From LLD-282 sp964395835 (GTDB lineage Bacteria > Pseudomonadota > Gammaproteobacteria > Berkiellales > Berkiellaceae), in the NCBI GenBank assembly GCA_964395835.1, contig CAYNBJ010000005.1, forward strand, positions 1 to 64,000: a stretch of DNA of 64,000 nt, in the 5' to 3' direction. The notes beneath the pieces are model-generated. The model was not told the origin of the DNA, ran no database searches, and was given only the letters and a program-made list of their open reading frames with translations. A program made the translations under genes and the position numbers. Below, in pieces: positions 25,074 through 34,496 of the stretch (positions within the stretch are counted from its first letter, which is position 1; every line of letters starts with the position of its first letter).

Positions 25074-26520
25074 GAAGACCTCCAACCACTAACTGTGAAA
25101 TTTTTAATGAAGGCTGACCAACAGTCACCGGCACACTTTGTCCGTTTTTTCCACATGTCCCTATTCCGCGATCATGAGCAAAATCCGATCCAACCATCAC
25201 AATATCTCTTAAAACTTGAGGTCCAACTCCAGTGAGAGTTGCGTTTTTAACAGGATAAGCAATTTTTCCATTTATAATACGATAAGCTTCTTGTGCGCTA
25301 AAAACAAATTGCCCTGAAGTGATATCGACACTTCCCCCAGAAAAATTCACGGCATACAACCCATCTTCGACAGACGAAATCATGTCTTCTAAAGAATCAG
25401 TTCCTGGCGCTAAATATGTATTGGTCATTCGCGGCATAGGCAAACTGAGTGCTGATTCTCGACGGCCACTTCCTGTAGATTGCGTCCCCATAAGGGCTGC
25501 ATTATGCCGATCAAAAAGATAATTTTTCAAAATTCCCTGTTCGATCAAAACAGTTTTTTTAGAAAGAGTCCCCTCATCATCAATAGAAATTGAGCCTCTA
25601 AGGTGAGGAATTGTCCCATCATCAATAATTGTACACTTTTCAGATGCAACTTTCTGCCCCATGAGTTGATGATAAAGAGAAGTTTTTTTTCTATTAAAAT
25701 CACCTTCAATTCCGTGCCCTACGGCCTCATGAATGAGAACTGCTGGCCAACCCGATCCTAAAATCACAGGCATCATTCCGCCTGGCGCATCCTGTGCTCT
25801 TTGTTCTAAAAGAGCCAGCCGGTAGACCTCTTGAACAATTTTTTCAATAGGATACATTTCTAATAAAGCGTTCCATGTATAACGACCACCTGCACTAAAG
25901 GTCCCTGTATGTACTTTTCCATCTGAATCTTTCAACAACCCTTGAACACGCAAAGAAATCATTGGGCGTTTCTCACAGGTGTATTGACCATCATCGCGAA
26001 CCAGGAGATGTTCATGACAAGACTCATCTAAACTGACAATCACCTGAGTGATTTTCTGATCGATAGCTCTCAGTTGCTGATCGATTTCTCTGGCAAGTGT
26101 CTGAATGAGCTCACTGTGTTCTTGTAAACTTGCTTGATGATACAGTACAGGCGCTTGTAATTGATGCACAGAACGCCCTTGGTGGGGTAAAATGAGACTC
26201 TTTGGACTGTCAATCAATAAGCATGATTTTTGAGCTTCACGCATTAAAGAGGCGTAGGTCAAATCCGTAGTGCTCGCAAATCCAATTTCTTCTCCTCTCA
26301 CTAATCGAATACCAGCACCATAACCAGCGCTATAAGAAGGATTTTTAAATTCGCGATCCTCAAGATGCCAAGAACGGGCTTCTATATAATCCAAATAAAG
26401 GTCAGAAAAATCTAAAGCGGTCTGCTGAGAGCCTGTGACATGTACAACCTGGAATAGCTGATCTAAAGACAGATTCCAGGGATATAAAAAGCGATCTTGA
26501 AATAAAGAAAAGGAATGCAT
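25060..26520 (-). CDS. tldD: TldD metalloprotease subunit
   Basis: Catalytic subunit of TldD-TldE. The zinc site HEAVGHGIEGD is at about residue 262. Other family blocks: SYSAGYGAGIRLVRGEEIGFA, GTFSAGGRY, LFDRHNAALMGTQSTGSGRRES and CGKNGQSVPVTVGQPSLKIS. 486 aa, normal. In many gammaproteobacteria tldD follows yhdP and rng. Here those two lie 33 kb away. Confidence 0.95.
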   Translation of the reverse strand: MHSFSLFQDRFLYPWNLSLDQLFQVVHVTGSQQTALDFSDLYLDYIEARSWHLEDREFKNPSYSAGYGAGIRLVRGEEIGFASTTDLTYASLMREAQKSCLLIDSPKSLILPHQGRSVHQLQAPVLYHQASLQEHSELIQTLAREIDQQLRAIDQKITQVIVSLDESCHEHLLVRDDGQYTCEKRPMISLRVQGLLKDSDGKVHTGTFSAGGRYTWNALLEMYPIEKIVQEVYRLALLEQRAQDAPGGMMPVILGSGWPAVLIHEAVGHGIEGDFNRKKTSLYHQLMGQKVASEKCTIIDDGTIPHLRGSISIDDEGTLSKKTVLIEQGILKNYLFDRHNAALMGTQSTGSGRRESALSLPMPRMTNTYLAPGTDSLEDMISSVEDGLYAVNFSGGSVDITSGQFVFSAQEAYRIINGKIAYPVKNATLTGVGPQVLRDIVMVGSDFAHDRGIGTCGKNGQSVPVTVGQPSLKISQLVVGGLHETA

Positions 26521-26674
26521 AGAACCTCATGGCATTTCTAACTTCTTTGATCTTATCATGACTTTAATGAATATGCTGAATATTTTGATAAAAAATGAGC
26601 CATATTTCTAGAACGAGATTTTTTTTAAGCAGAGTCTATGATCGAAATTATCATATTTTCTACATATATATTTT

Positions 26675-27343
26675 ATGATTGAATCATCGTTGGAAATTTC
26701 TGTAAAAAAGCTTATTCATGTTGAAAGCTACCCTGTTTTGATGATTAATTTATCTTTAGCTTGTGAGGAAATTTTTTTGATTTTACAAGAAAAACTCTCG
26801 CAGGCTCCCAGTTTTTTCAAAAGCGCTCCGATTATCTGTGTCATAGAAGGGGACATGGATGAAAATGCATGGGAGCACCTCCAAAAAATTATGATTTTTC
26901 TGATGACTTATGCATCCAGACCAATGGGATTCATGGGTCCCGCTTGGGTCCAGAGTATTGCTGATTTTTTTCAAATTTCATATTGGCCCTATCAGCCAGG
27001 CTCACACAGACAAGAAATTGCAAAAATAATAGACACTCCTTTGCGATCTGGACAATCTATTTATCATCACGGAGATCTAATTGTTATGGCCCCTATTCAT
27101 CCAAACGCTGAAATTTTAGCGTCTGGAAATATTCACTGTTATGCGCCTGTTAGGGGCAGAGTTCTTGCTGGCGTCCGCGGTTCGAAAGATGCCAAAATTA
27201 TTGGTCATGTAGGTCAAGCGCAATTAGTCTCTATCAACGGTGTTTTTGAAAAAAATCTCAGTCATTTTATAAAAAAGACACCCTTAATTGTATCGTTAAA
27301 AGAAAACACCTTGTTGATTAAGGAATTAAGCTATGAAGTCTAA
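26675..27343 (+). CDS. minC: Septum site-determining protein MinC
   Basis: FtsZ inhibitor that keeps division off the poles. The C-terminal beta-helix domain is clear: HHGDLIVMAPIHPNAEILASGNIHCYAPVRGRVLAGVRGSKDAKIIGHVGQAQLVSINGVF. The N-terminal FtsZ-binding domain is diverged. 222 aa. No strong ribosome binding site upstream of the ATG. It overlaps minD by 11 bp. Confidence 0.92.
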   Translation: MIESSLEISVKKLIHVESYPVLMINLSLACEEIFLILQEKLSQAPSFFKSAPIICVIEGDMDENAWEHLQKIMIFLMTYASRPMGFMGPAWVQSIADFFQISYWPYQPGSHRQEIAKIIDTPLRSGQSIYHHGDLIVMAPIHPNAEILASGNIHCYAPVRGRVLAGVRGSKDAKIIGHVGQAQLVSINGVFEKNLSHFIKKTPLIVSLKENTLLIKELSYEV

Positions 27344-28094
27344 GATCGCTCAGCGTGTTTTTTCCTTTCTCTCTGGCAAAGGTGGTGTCGGCAAAAGCAC
27401 ATTATGTGCCGCATCAGCGATAGCTTTATCGAAAAAAGGTCATTCTGTTTTAGTGATTGATGCGGATATAGGCTGGAGAAATCTTGACGTTATTTTAGAG
27501 ATGGAAAATGATATTATTTGCGATTTAGGAGCCATCTTACAATCCAAAATTCCTTGGCGCGAATGCCTTGTGCCCTTCAAAGATCATCCACAATCAGCAC
27601 TCATTGCAGGAACTTTGCATACATGCGATTATCCTTTATCTTTAGAAATTGTATCGCGATTGATCCGGGAAGCACAACACGTGTTTGAATTCATTTTTTT
27701 GGATTTAGGCTCGGGTTTTGATCAGTGGCACCAGAGTCTTTGTACTCAAAGCACTGATTTGGTCTTAATCTCGAATGACGACCCATGTAGTCTACGCAGT
27801 ATTGATCAGCTTTTAGGGCTCCTAGGAGAACGAAAAAATATATGGTGGTTATTCAATGAATGCGATCATGCAAAAAAAGCGATACAAATAGCAAAAAATG
27901 AAATGAATTTTCCGCTCACAGCTTGTATTCGATCTTATGCTATTGAAGGAATCTGGAAATTCTTTCATCAAACACGTTTAGTAAAAAAATCCACTCTCTT
28001 GCATCACTGCGCTTTAGAACTTGAGCGCAGTGGCTTCTTAGAGAGATGGACCTCACAGGAAAGAGGTCCATGTTTCTTAGAAAAATCAAATTAA
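27333..28094 (+). CDS. minD: Septum site-determining ATPase MinD
   Basis: Membrane-cycling ParA-type ATPase that carries MinC. Deviant Walker A SGKGGVGKST, switch I DADIGWRNLDVILEME and Walker B-like IFLDLGSGFD (usually DSPAG) are visible. The C-terminal amphipathic targeting helix is not obvious: the end reads SGFLERWTSQERGPCFLEKSN instead of a basic GFLKRLFGG-type tail. minE, normally next, is not there. The next gene is a convergent kinase that overlaps by 4 bp. Confidence 0.87.
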   Translation: MKSKIAQRVFSFLSGKGGVGKSTLCAASAIALSKKGHSVLVIDADIGWRNLDVILEMENDIICDLGAILQSKIPWRECLVPFKDHPQSALIAGTLHTCDYPLSLEIVSRLIREAQHVFEFIFLDLGSGFDQWHQSLCTQSTDLVLISNDDPCSLRSIDQLLGLLGERKNIWWLFNECDHAKKAIQIAKNEMNFPLTACIRSYAIEGIWKFFHQTRLVKKSTLLHHCALELERSGFLERWTSQERGPCFLEKSN

Positions 28095-30001
28095 GACCGC
28101 TCAGTTCCTAAAGGAAGTTTAATTTCATAAATCATTCCTTTAGACTGAGGATCGCTGAGCACGGATATCGACCCTCCATGACTATTTGTAATGATTTGAT
28201 GCACTACAGAAAGACCTGTGTGAATTGATTCACCTTGCATTTTTTTACTAAAAAGAGGGTCGAAGATTTGTGCAATATCTTCAGCACTGAGAGGCTCGCT
28301 ATTATCTTTTAATCTAAACACGTACAGATTGTCGATCACTTGAGATTCGAAGAGCATTTTTCTTTGATAATTGACATAACGCATCTGTGATGCTGAAAAT
28401 TTAATCAAACCGAGCAAAGCCTGTTCCATTTCAACTTTTGATAAATAGAGCATTTTGTCTTCTGGAGCAAATGTTTTTTCAATTTGTACCTCAGCAAAAG
28501 ACATTTTTTTACTGAGATCGTAATCACTCTTCGTTAGTTCTAAAACATGATCAAACATCTTGATAAAAGACATGTTTTCTTTGAGGGCAGAAGATGGTTT
28601 GGAAAAGGCCAGAATACTTTCTAGAGATTTAGCAATTTCTTGAACTGACTCATCCATTTGATCAATAAATCCTAAGATTTTTCTTTTTTCTAAGTAAGAA
28701 CGAATATCTTCGATGCTCAGCTTAAGTTCTTGAGCCACTTCTTTATTCCCATCAAGTCCTGGATCGAGTCGACGATGGATATTCTGCAAATGCTGACTTA
28801 GGGCACCAACTGGACTGGTCATTTGATGTGCCATTCCAGCAGCTAAGGCCCCTACAGAAGATAGTTTTTCTTTTTGCACAATAGCTTGTTCAAGTTGCAT
28901 TTTTGCACTGATATCATCAATGCGCACCACAATTCCAGGATTTTTATCGCTTTGCAAAGGATAAATTAAGATATCTTGAGTATATCGTTTGTTATCAAAG
29001 TAGACAGTTTGTTTTTCAAGCAAAGACATTGTGTTCGTTTTTTCGACATTCAATATTTCATCTTTGATAAATTGATAAGCAGGGATTGTGCTAAAAAAAT
29101 CCTGATCTTTAGTTTTTTCGGCTTCAATTTTTGTAAAATCAGAAATTTTTGCATTCCAGTCGCTAATTTTATGGTTATTATCCATTCCAATAATCATAGA
29201 CGGCATCGAATCAATAATCGACTTAATACGGGATTTGGCTTCAATCAATGTTTGCTGAGCATTGTTTAAATCTGTGGTCATCACATTAAAATTATCGTTG
29301 AGAATTTCAATTTCTGTAGGCCATGACGAGGCCACCTGCAACGGCTCAATTGCAAAATCACCTTGTCTCACTTTTTGTGTGGCTGCAGTCAGAGCTGTGA
29401 GTGGCTTTGTCAGTAATTTATATCCGTAAATCAAAAAGAGCACCCATAAAGCCACCACTTTGATCACAGCGTTTACTAAAATAATAATAAAAGCCTCTTT
29501 CACTTGGCCAAAAACAATTGAAGATGAGGAGTACAAGGATAAATGTCCTACGACATAGACTCCGCCACTTTCATCTTTAAAGGTAATATCTTCATTATAA
29601 TTAAAAGGTGTTGCATTAAAAATGCGAGTTTCATCTTTTTCTCCGCTTTTAGGGCTAAAATAATACATTTGCCCTGTCTCATCTTTTTCTGTAGCAAAAC
29701 CTGCTCTCCATAAATCATCACGACTGCTTGTGACTTTGACTCCCACAACAGATGGGCTTTTTGTAATCCCCTGAATAACGCTTTGCACTGCATCGGTGCT
29801 GAAATTCCATAAGGACTCTGAAAGAGAAGGAGCAATCATGCTTGCATAAAACTTCAGCTCTTTCAAAATGGCCTCATTGGCATTGCGATATTCTAGATAC
29901 ATATGCAATCCCGTTAACCCTACTGTAACGATTGTATAAAGAGAAAACACAATAGTGAGTAACTTTCTCGCTATCGAATGTCTAAGTGAACTTAGTTGCA
30001 T
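28091..30001 (-). CDS. Membrane sensor histidine kinase with degenerate ATPase motifs
   Basis: Orphan sensor kinase, 636 aa. First helix about 10-35, periplasmic sensor to about 160, second helix around 170-195, then HAMP-like (LLTKPLTALTAATQKVRQGDF), a PAS domain (IIDSMPSMIIGMDNNHKISDWN) and a DHp/CA core. The H-box is AAGMAHQMTSPVGALSQH (usually AHEI-NPL) and the CA ending is HTGLSVVHQIITNSHGGSISVLS. The N-box lacks its asparagine (ALLGLIKFSASQM) and the G1 box reads DNSEPLSAED. No response regulator is adjacent. The start at 30001 avoids overlapping the folA promoter. Confidence 0.85.
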   Translation of the reverse strand: MQLSSLRHSIARKLLTIVFSLYTIVTVGLTGLHMYLEYRNANEAILKELKFYASMIAPSLSESLWNFSTDAVQSVIQGITKSPSVVGVKVTSSRDDLWRAGFATEKDETGQMYYFSPKSGEKDETRIFNATPFNYNEDITFKDESGGVYVVGHLSLYSSSSIVFGQVKEAFIIILVNAVIKVVALWVLFLIYGYKLLTKPLTALTAATQKVRQGDFAIEPLQVASSWPTEIEILNDNFNVMTTDLNNAQQTLIEAKSRIKSIIDSMPSMIIGMDNNHKISDWNAKISDFTKIEAEKTKDQDFFSTIPAYQFIKDEILNVEKTNTMSLLEKQTVYFDNKRYTQDILIYPLQSDKNPGIVVRIDDISAKMQLEQAIVQKEKLSSVGALAAGMAHQMTSPVGALSQHLQNIHRRLDPGLDGNKEVAQELKLSIEDIRSYLEKRKILGFIDQMDESVQEIAKSLESILAFSKPSSALKENMSFIKMFDHVLELTKSDYDLSKKMSFAEVQIEKTFAPEDKMLYLSKVEMEQALLGLIKFSASQMRYVNYQRKMLFESQVIDNLYVFRLKDNSEPLSAEDIAQIFDPLFSKKMQGESIHTGLSVVHQIITNSHGGSISVLSDPQSKGMIYEIKLPLGTERS

Positions 30002-30020
30002 TGAGAAATCATCCGAATCT

Positions 30021-30049
30021 TTGTAATCTATACTCAATTTTAGTATAAA
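30021..30049 (+). promoter_or_regulatory. Promoter of folA
   Basis: TTGTAA, 17 bp spacer, TATAAA. The predicted transcript starts near 30056, which rules out the TTG codon at 30054 and supports the GTG start at 30069. Confidence 0.6.
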
Positions 30050-30068
30050 AATTTTGAGTTCCTGCAAA

Positions 30069-30617
30069 GTGGCTATAGAAATACAAGCAATTAGTGCTAT
30101 TGGTCTTCGAGGTGAACTCGGTTATCGGGGAGGGTTGCCCTGGAAGCATCCTGAAGATTTAAAAATGTTTAAAGTTTTGACTGAAGGCGGCATTATTATT
30201 ATGGGAGGCCGCACCTGGCGCTCTTTGACAAAAATCCTGCCTAACCGCATACATTGGGTTTTAAGCGCACATCAAGAGGCAGGAGGTCCATCCTCAGATC
30301 CTCACTGTGATTCGGCGTCACTTTGTTTTTTTCAGAGCAAAGAACAAATTATCTCAAACCTTTTGAACATCAAAAAACAGACAAATGTCTTTATCATTGG
30401 CGGGTCTACAATTTATAAGCTTTTTGAACAAGAGTGCTCTAAATGGATTGTGACGCATTTTGAAAGCGCTTTTGAAGCAGATTGTTTTTTTCCCATGGAA
30501 GTCTTGCGTGACAGGCCAATTTTATCTCAAAGCCCTTGTGAATGGGGCTCTTTAAAAAATTACAGGGCCCAAATTATTCACTATGGGGCACGGCACGATT
30601 CGCGATCCAAATTTTAA
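30069..30617 (+). CDS. folA: Dihydrofolate reductase
   Basis: Reduces dihydrofolate to tetrahydrofolate, regenerating the cofactor used by ThyA, which lies 5 kb away. The DHFR landmarks are IQAISAIGLRGELGYRGGLPW, the catalytic aspartate in HPEDLKMFK, the NADPH motif IIMGGRTWRSL and VFIIGGSTIYKLFEQ...WIVTHFES. A GTG start is chosen from the promoter and family alignment. The 3' end overlaps convergent holA by 44 bp. Confidence 0.92.
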   Translation: MAIEIQAISAIGLRGELGYRGGLPWKHPEDLKMFKVLTEGGIIIMGGRTWRSLTKILPNRIHWVLSAHQEAGGPSSDPHCDSASLCFFQSKEQIISNLLNIKKQTNVFIIGGSTIYKLFEQECSKWIVTHFESAFEADCFFPMEVLRDRPILSQSPCEWGSLKNYRAQIIHYGARHDSRSKF

Positions 30618-31404
30618 GGGCCTCTTGAGCGGAAAGAACGTTTCCCTGTGAAAGAGCCAAGAGAAACTTTTGATAAATTTCAAGGCTGTCAACTTGTAAA
30701 TGTTCTTTTTTGAGAATAAGATTTTTCACCAGATAACCAGGCAAGGGTTTTGGTGCTCGACTTGCAAACACAGTGACAGTCTCTACATGATCCAGTGCAT
30801 GACTCAGATGCTGCATCTCCTGCAAAGAAAGCGTGGTAATAAGGCTTTGAGCACGGAATAAAAAATTCAGTTTTTCCCAAGCATTACCCTCAATCATAGT
30901 GAGATCATGAACATTTTTTATATCGAGATCGTAGTGATAAAGGCGCAAGCTTTCTTCAAGTTGCCCAACTGTCTCTGGAACGCTGCTTACAGCACAGCGA
31001 CCAGGTGAACTCAGTTCTAAAAGCTGCCTCCATTCTCTGAGATTCGGCATGGTCCATTCAAAGCAAGGGAGCTCACCTACTAAGGCACGATCTTTAAAAA
31101 ATATTTTTTCCGCGAGAAAAACAAGTTTTTTTGTTTTCAGTACCTGCTCGAAACTATGTAAAGATTTCAATTCTTTTTGCGGTTTCGCATGAATGCGATA
31201 CACATATACAGAGGCTGCATTCTCTTGCTGATCAAAAAAAGATTGTTGGTTAAGTTGAGCAAGATGATCTAATACAATCACACGAAAATTTCTGAGAACA
31301 AAATATGTTTTCAAAAAACTTTCGATATCATCAACAGGGCCCATTAAACAGAAACTTTTTAGCTCCTGTGCGCCTATTAAAGACCAGCAATTGTGCCGTG
31401 ACAT
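30574..31404 (-). CDS. holA: DNA polymerase III delta subunit-like protein HolA
   Basis: Position directly after lptE, as in leuS-lptE-holA of many gammaproteobacteria, is the main support. The sequence is diverged: clamp-loader delta features are faint (FRVIVLDHLAQLNQQSFFDQ, KKLVFLAEKIFF, RAQSLITTLSLQEMQHLSHALD). At 276 aa it is shorter than E. coli HolA (343). The start at 31404 has GGAG 5 bases upstream. A longer frame would run 81 bp into lptE. Function is thus inferred from context plus weak similarity. Confidence 0.7.
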   Translation of the reverse strand: MSRHNCWSLIGAQELKSFCLMGPVDDIESFLKTYFVLRNFRVIVLDHLAQLNQQSFFDQQENAASVYVYRIHAKPQKELKSLHSFEQVLKTKKLVFLAEKIFFKDRALVGELPCFEWTMPNLREWRQLLELSSPGRCAVSSVPETVGQLEESLRLYHYDLDIKNVHDLTMIEGNAWEKLNFLFRAQSLITTLSLQEMQHLSHALDHVETVTVFASRAPKPLPGYLVKNLILKKEHLQVDSLEIYQKFLLALSQGNVLSAQEALKIWIANRAVPHSE

Positions 31405-31886
31405 AATTTCTCCACAAACGATCCACATTGATCGAACAAGTTTCTCTGCTGTCTCCATTGCAAATGCACCAAAGCCAACTCTTGCTCCTTATAAAAGGAT
31501 ACGTCGTCTTTGAGTGTTTCAAGAGAAACGAAAGTTTTTTCCATTAAAAGCTCATGCGTATCATTTCTGAGGACCTGGACATGCAGAGTAGAGCGATAGT
31601 TTTTGAATAAGGATTTCTGTGTTTGCTCGATAAAATAATCAATAGAATCATGAATCACTGGGGATAAAATAATTTTAAAATCCGCATCTTTCAAATCAGA
31701 ACAACGAGCAATATTATAATAAGATAACATATCATCTATAAATTGCATCTGCTTATGTGAGCTCTGTGGTGACAAGAGCACAACAGTGCGTACCGGCTGA
31801 TCGTCTTTTAACGGATCGGGGGCCCAAAAAGAGCACCCGCTCAAACATAAAGTAAGAAATAAAAAAATATTTTTGAATTTTACCAT
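31377..31886 (-). CDS. lptE: LPS assembly lipoprotein LptE
   Basis: Plug lipoprotein of the LptDE outer-membrane translocon. Signal peptide with lipobox LSGC (FLFLTLCLSGCSFW), then about 150 residues with the LptE-like periplasmic plan (TVVLLSPQSSHKQMQFIDDML, STLHVQVLRNDTHELLMEKTFVS). 169 aa, located between leuS and holA, the standard position. Its last 28 bases overlap holA. Confidence 0.85.
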   Translation of the reverse strand: MVKFKNIFLFLTLCLSGCSFWAPDPLKDDQPVRTVVLLSPQSSHKQMQFIDDMLSYYNIARCSDLKDADFKIILSPVIHDSIDYFIEQTQKSLFKNYRSTLHVQVLRNDTHELLMEKTFVSLETLKDDVSFYKEQELALVHLQWRQQRNLFDQCGSFVEKLCHGTIAGL

Positions 31887-31916
31887 GAGATATTACCTCA
31901 AAAGAGCCTCTTCTGT

Positions 31917-34331
31917 TTATAAGGGAGTGACGATCAAATTACAAATTTTACCAGGCACATAAATTATTTTTTGCACCTGCAGTGATTTTAATAAAGACGC
32001 ATAATGCTCATTCTTCACAATCAGTGCATAAATCTCATCTGCATTTCTTATGCTTTTGGGCACAATAAGCTCTCCTTTAAGTTTGGCATTAAACTGAATC
32101 GGAATAACAATCTCATCGCAAACTAGCACAGCATGATCTGTGAGTGGCCATTGATGGTGCATTAAGAAATCTTTTTTTCCACAGAGATGCTCATAGGCCC
32201 ATTGAGCTGTGTGCGGTGCAATAGGCTGTAAAAGATGAATCAAGATCCACAGTGCCTCAAAAATAATTTCCTCATCTCGATGATCATGAATTTTATATTC
32301 ATAAATATCATTCACTAAGGTCATCATTTTCGCGATAGCTGTATTGAAAGCAAAACGGCGATCGTAATCATCACAAATACTTTCTTTAATTTGATACAGT
32401 TTACGACGAAAACTACTTTGACTGGTGCTATCGCCCACTTGTGTTTTATTCACATATTCTGCCCGAGGCGCTTGTCTGGTCACTAAGACTCTTAAGCGAT
32501 TTAAAAAGCGATATGCTCCTTCTACCCCTTGATCAGACCACTCTAAAGACTGATCGCAAGGAGCCGCAAACAAGATAAATAATCGCACGGTATCAGCTCC
32601 ATACTGTGCGATGATTTGAGAGGGATCGACGGTATTTCCTTTAGATTTCGACATTTTTGCGCCATCTTTCAGAACCATTCCCTGTGTGTACAATGCATTA
32701 AATGGCTCCGCGCAGGTGACCATACCCAAATCACGCATGGCTTTATGAATAAAACGAGCATAAAGCAAGTGTAAAATTGCATGCTCAACACCCCCGATAT
32801 ACTGATCGACAGGCAACCATTTTTTTTCCAAATTCGGCTCAATCATCAAAGCGGATTGAGGATTTAAAAAACGAGCATAGTACCACGATGACTCCATAAA
32901 AGTATCGAATGTATCGCTCTCTCTCAGAGCCGGTCTGGAGCACTGTGGACAGGCTGTGTGACGAAACTGATCAAAGGTTTTCAAATGCTCGCCTTTGTCG
33001 ACTCTCAAATCTAAGGGTAGCTTCACAGGAAGATGCTCGAATTTTTCTGGTACGATTCCACAAGTTTCGCAGTGAATCATAGGGATCGGCGCACCCCAAT
33101 AGCGCTGACGAGAAATCCCCCAATCACGCAAACGATACTGCTTAACAGCACGCCCGCATGCATGAGTGTCTACATAGTGTTTGAGCACAGCAACTGCTTC
33201 TTCAATCTCAAGCCCATTGAGCAAATCAGTACTATGAATCATGCGATTGTGTTCATCAATCACCTGATAGATCTCAATGTGATATTTACGCGCAAATTCA
33301 GCATCTCTCAGATCATGTCCAGGGACGCCCATGACTGCGCCGGTGCCATAATCGCTCAGAACGTAATTTGCGATCCAAAGAGGAATCAATTTTTTGGTAA
33401 TGGGATGCACCACAAAAAGACCAGTTGAAATACCTGCTTTTTCCATGGTCATCATATCTGCCTCTTTAGCAGATCCTTGATTGAGTCGATTGAGATCAGC
33501 TTGTGTAATACATCCTTTCTTGAGAGACTCTAAAGCGATAGGATGCGTTGGTGCAAGGGCAATAAAGCTTGCTCCCATTAAAGTTTCTGGTCGAGTAGTA
33601 AAAACTGTACACATTTGATTGAGATCGGAACAATAAAAATCGATTTCTAAGCCTTCAGAAAGTCCAATCCAATTTTTTTGCATTAATTTGACCTGTGTGG
33701 GCCATGATGTCAGCGTCTCTAAATCATCTAAGAGCTCTTGGGCATAAGCTGTAATTTTGAAAAACCACTGTGCAATAGGTCGCCTTTCAACAAGAGCTCC
33801 TGAACGCCATCCGCGACCATCAATCACTTGCTCATTTGCTAAAACAGTTTGATCAACAGGGTCCCAATTGACCATTGATTCTTTGCGATAGACCAAGCCT
33901 TTTTGATACATTTTAATAAAAAGCTCTTGTTCGAAACGATAATACTCAGGGTCACATGTACTTATCTCTTTTGACCAATCGTAAGAAAAGCCAAGCGCAT
34001 TGAGTTGAGCTTTCATATCTTGAATGTTTTTTACAGTCCAGTCAGCAGGATGCAATTGATTTTTTATTGCAGCATTTTCTGCAGGTAGGCCAAAAGAATC
34101 CCAAGCTGGGGGGAAAAAAACCTCATACCCTTGCATTCTTTTTGCTCGCGCCATAGCATCGCCAATCGAATAATTTCGCACATGACCCATATGAAGCTGC
34201 CCGGAAGGATAAGGCATCATTGTAAGGCAATAATATTTAGGCTTATTGGAATGGAGATCGACTTGAAAAGCCTCTTCTGTGTGCCATCGCTTTTGCAAGG
34301 CGGCCTCTTGCTCAGAAAAAATAGAATGCAT
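31917..34331 (-). CDS. leuS: Leucyl-tRNA synthetase
   Basis: Class I aminoacyl-tRNA synthetase for leucine. HIGH-type motif HMGH at residues 47-50 within YPSGQLHMGHVRNYSIGD. The editing domain (TTRPETLMGASFIALAPTHP, YGTGAVMGVPGHDLRD) follows, then KMSKSKGN near residue 560 and the anticodon-binding and C-terminal domains. 804 aa, slightly short of the about 860 of E. coli. Confidence 0.97.
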   Translation of the reverse strand: MHSIFSEQEAALQKRWHTEEAFQVDLHSNKPKYYCLTMMPYPSGQLHMGHVRNYSIGDAMARAKRMQGYEVFFPPAWDSFGLPAENAAIKNQLHPADWTVKNIQDMKAQLNALGFSYDWSKEISTCDPEYYRFEQELFIKMYQKGLVYRKESMVNWDPVDQTVLANEQVIDGRGWRSGALVERRPIAQWFFKITAYAQELLDDLETLTSWPTQVKLMQKNWIGLSEGLEIDFYCSDLNQMCTVFTTRPETLMGASFIALAPTHPIALESLKKGCITQADLNRLNQGSAKEADMMTMEKAGISTGLFVVHPITKKLIPLWIANYVLSDYGTGAVMGVPGHDLRDAEFARKYHIEIYQVIDEHNRMIHSTDLLNGLEIEEAVAVLKHYVDTHACGRAVKQYRLRDWGISRQRYWGAPIPMIHCETCGIVPEKFEHLPVKLPLDLRVDKGEHLKTFDQFRHTACPQCSRPALRESDTFDTFMESSWYYARFLNPQSALMIEPNLEKKWLPVDQYIGGVEHAILHLLYARFIHKAMRDLGMVTCAEPFNALYTQGMVLKDGAKMSKSKGNTVDPSQIIAQYGADTVRLFILFAAPCDQSLEWSDQGVEGAYRFLNRLRVLVTRQAPRAEYVNKTQVGDSTSQSSFRRKLYQIKESICDDYDRRFAFNTAIAKMMTLVNDIYEYKIHDHRDEEIIFEALWILIHLLQPIAPHTAQWAYEHLCGKKDFLMHHQWPLTDHAVLVCDEIVIPIQFNAKLKGELIVPKSIRNADEIYALIVKNEHYASLLKSLQVQKIIYVPGKICNLIVTPL

Positions 34332-34383
34332 AAGAAAGGTCCTCTATAAATAAAAAGAGACGAGAATATTATTTCTGAATGAG

Positions 34384-34412
34384 ATCTTATCATAAACCAA
34401 CAAGTATGAAAA
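34384..34412 (-). promoter_or_regulatory. Probable promoter of leuS-lptE-holA
   Basis: Minus strand: TTTTCA, 17 bp, then an extended -10 TGATAAGAT. About 50 bases upstream of the leuS ATG. Confidence 0.45.
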
Positions 34413-34446
34413 ATCTTCGCGCTTTTTTTGACATTGTCGTGCTCTT

Positions 34447-34475
34447 TTGAGAGATTGTTAACTGATATTTAAGAA
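34447..34475 (+). promoter_or_regulatory. Possible promoter of lgt-thyA
   Basis: TTGAGA, 17 bp spacer, TAAGAA, ending 21 bases before the lgt ATG. A perfect TTGACA lies further upstream but has no -10 at the right distance. Confidence 0.35.
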
Positions 34476-34496
34476 CGTATTGAAGTGAGTTGTGAT

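Noticed and set aside
27333..28094. MinD read as FlhG/FleN-type flagellar ATPase
   Set aside because: Direct coupling to minC and the switch wording DADIGWRNLDVIL favour MinD. No flagellar gene is in the window.
34434..34439. Perfect TTGACA upstream of lgt as its -35
   Set aside because: At 16-18 bp there is no acceptable -10 (GAGATT/AGATTG). A TTGAGA-17-TAAGAA pair nearer the gene fits better.
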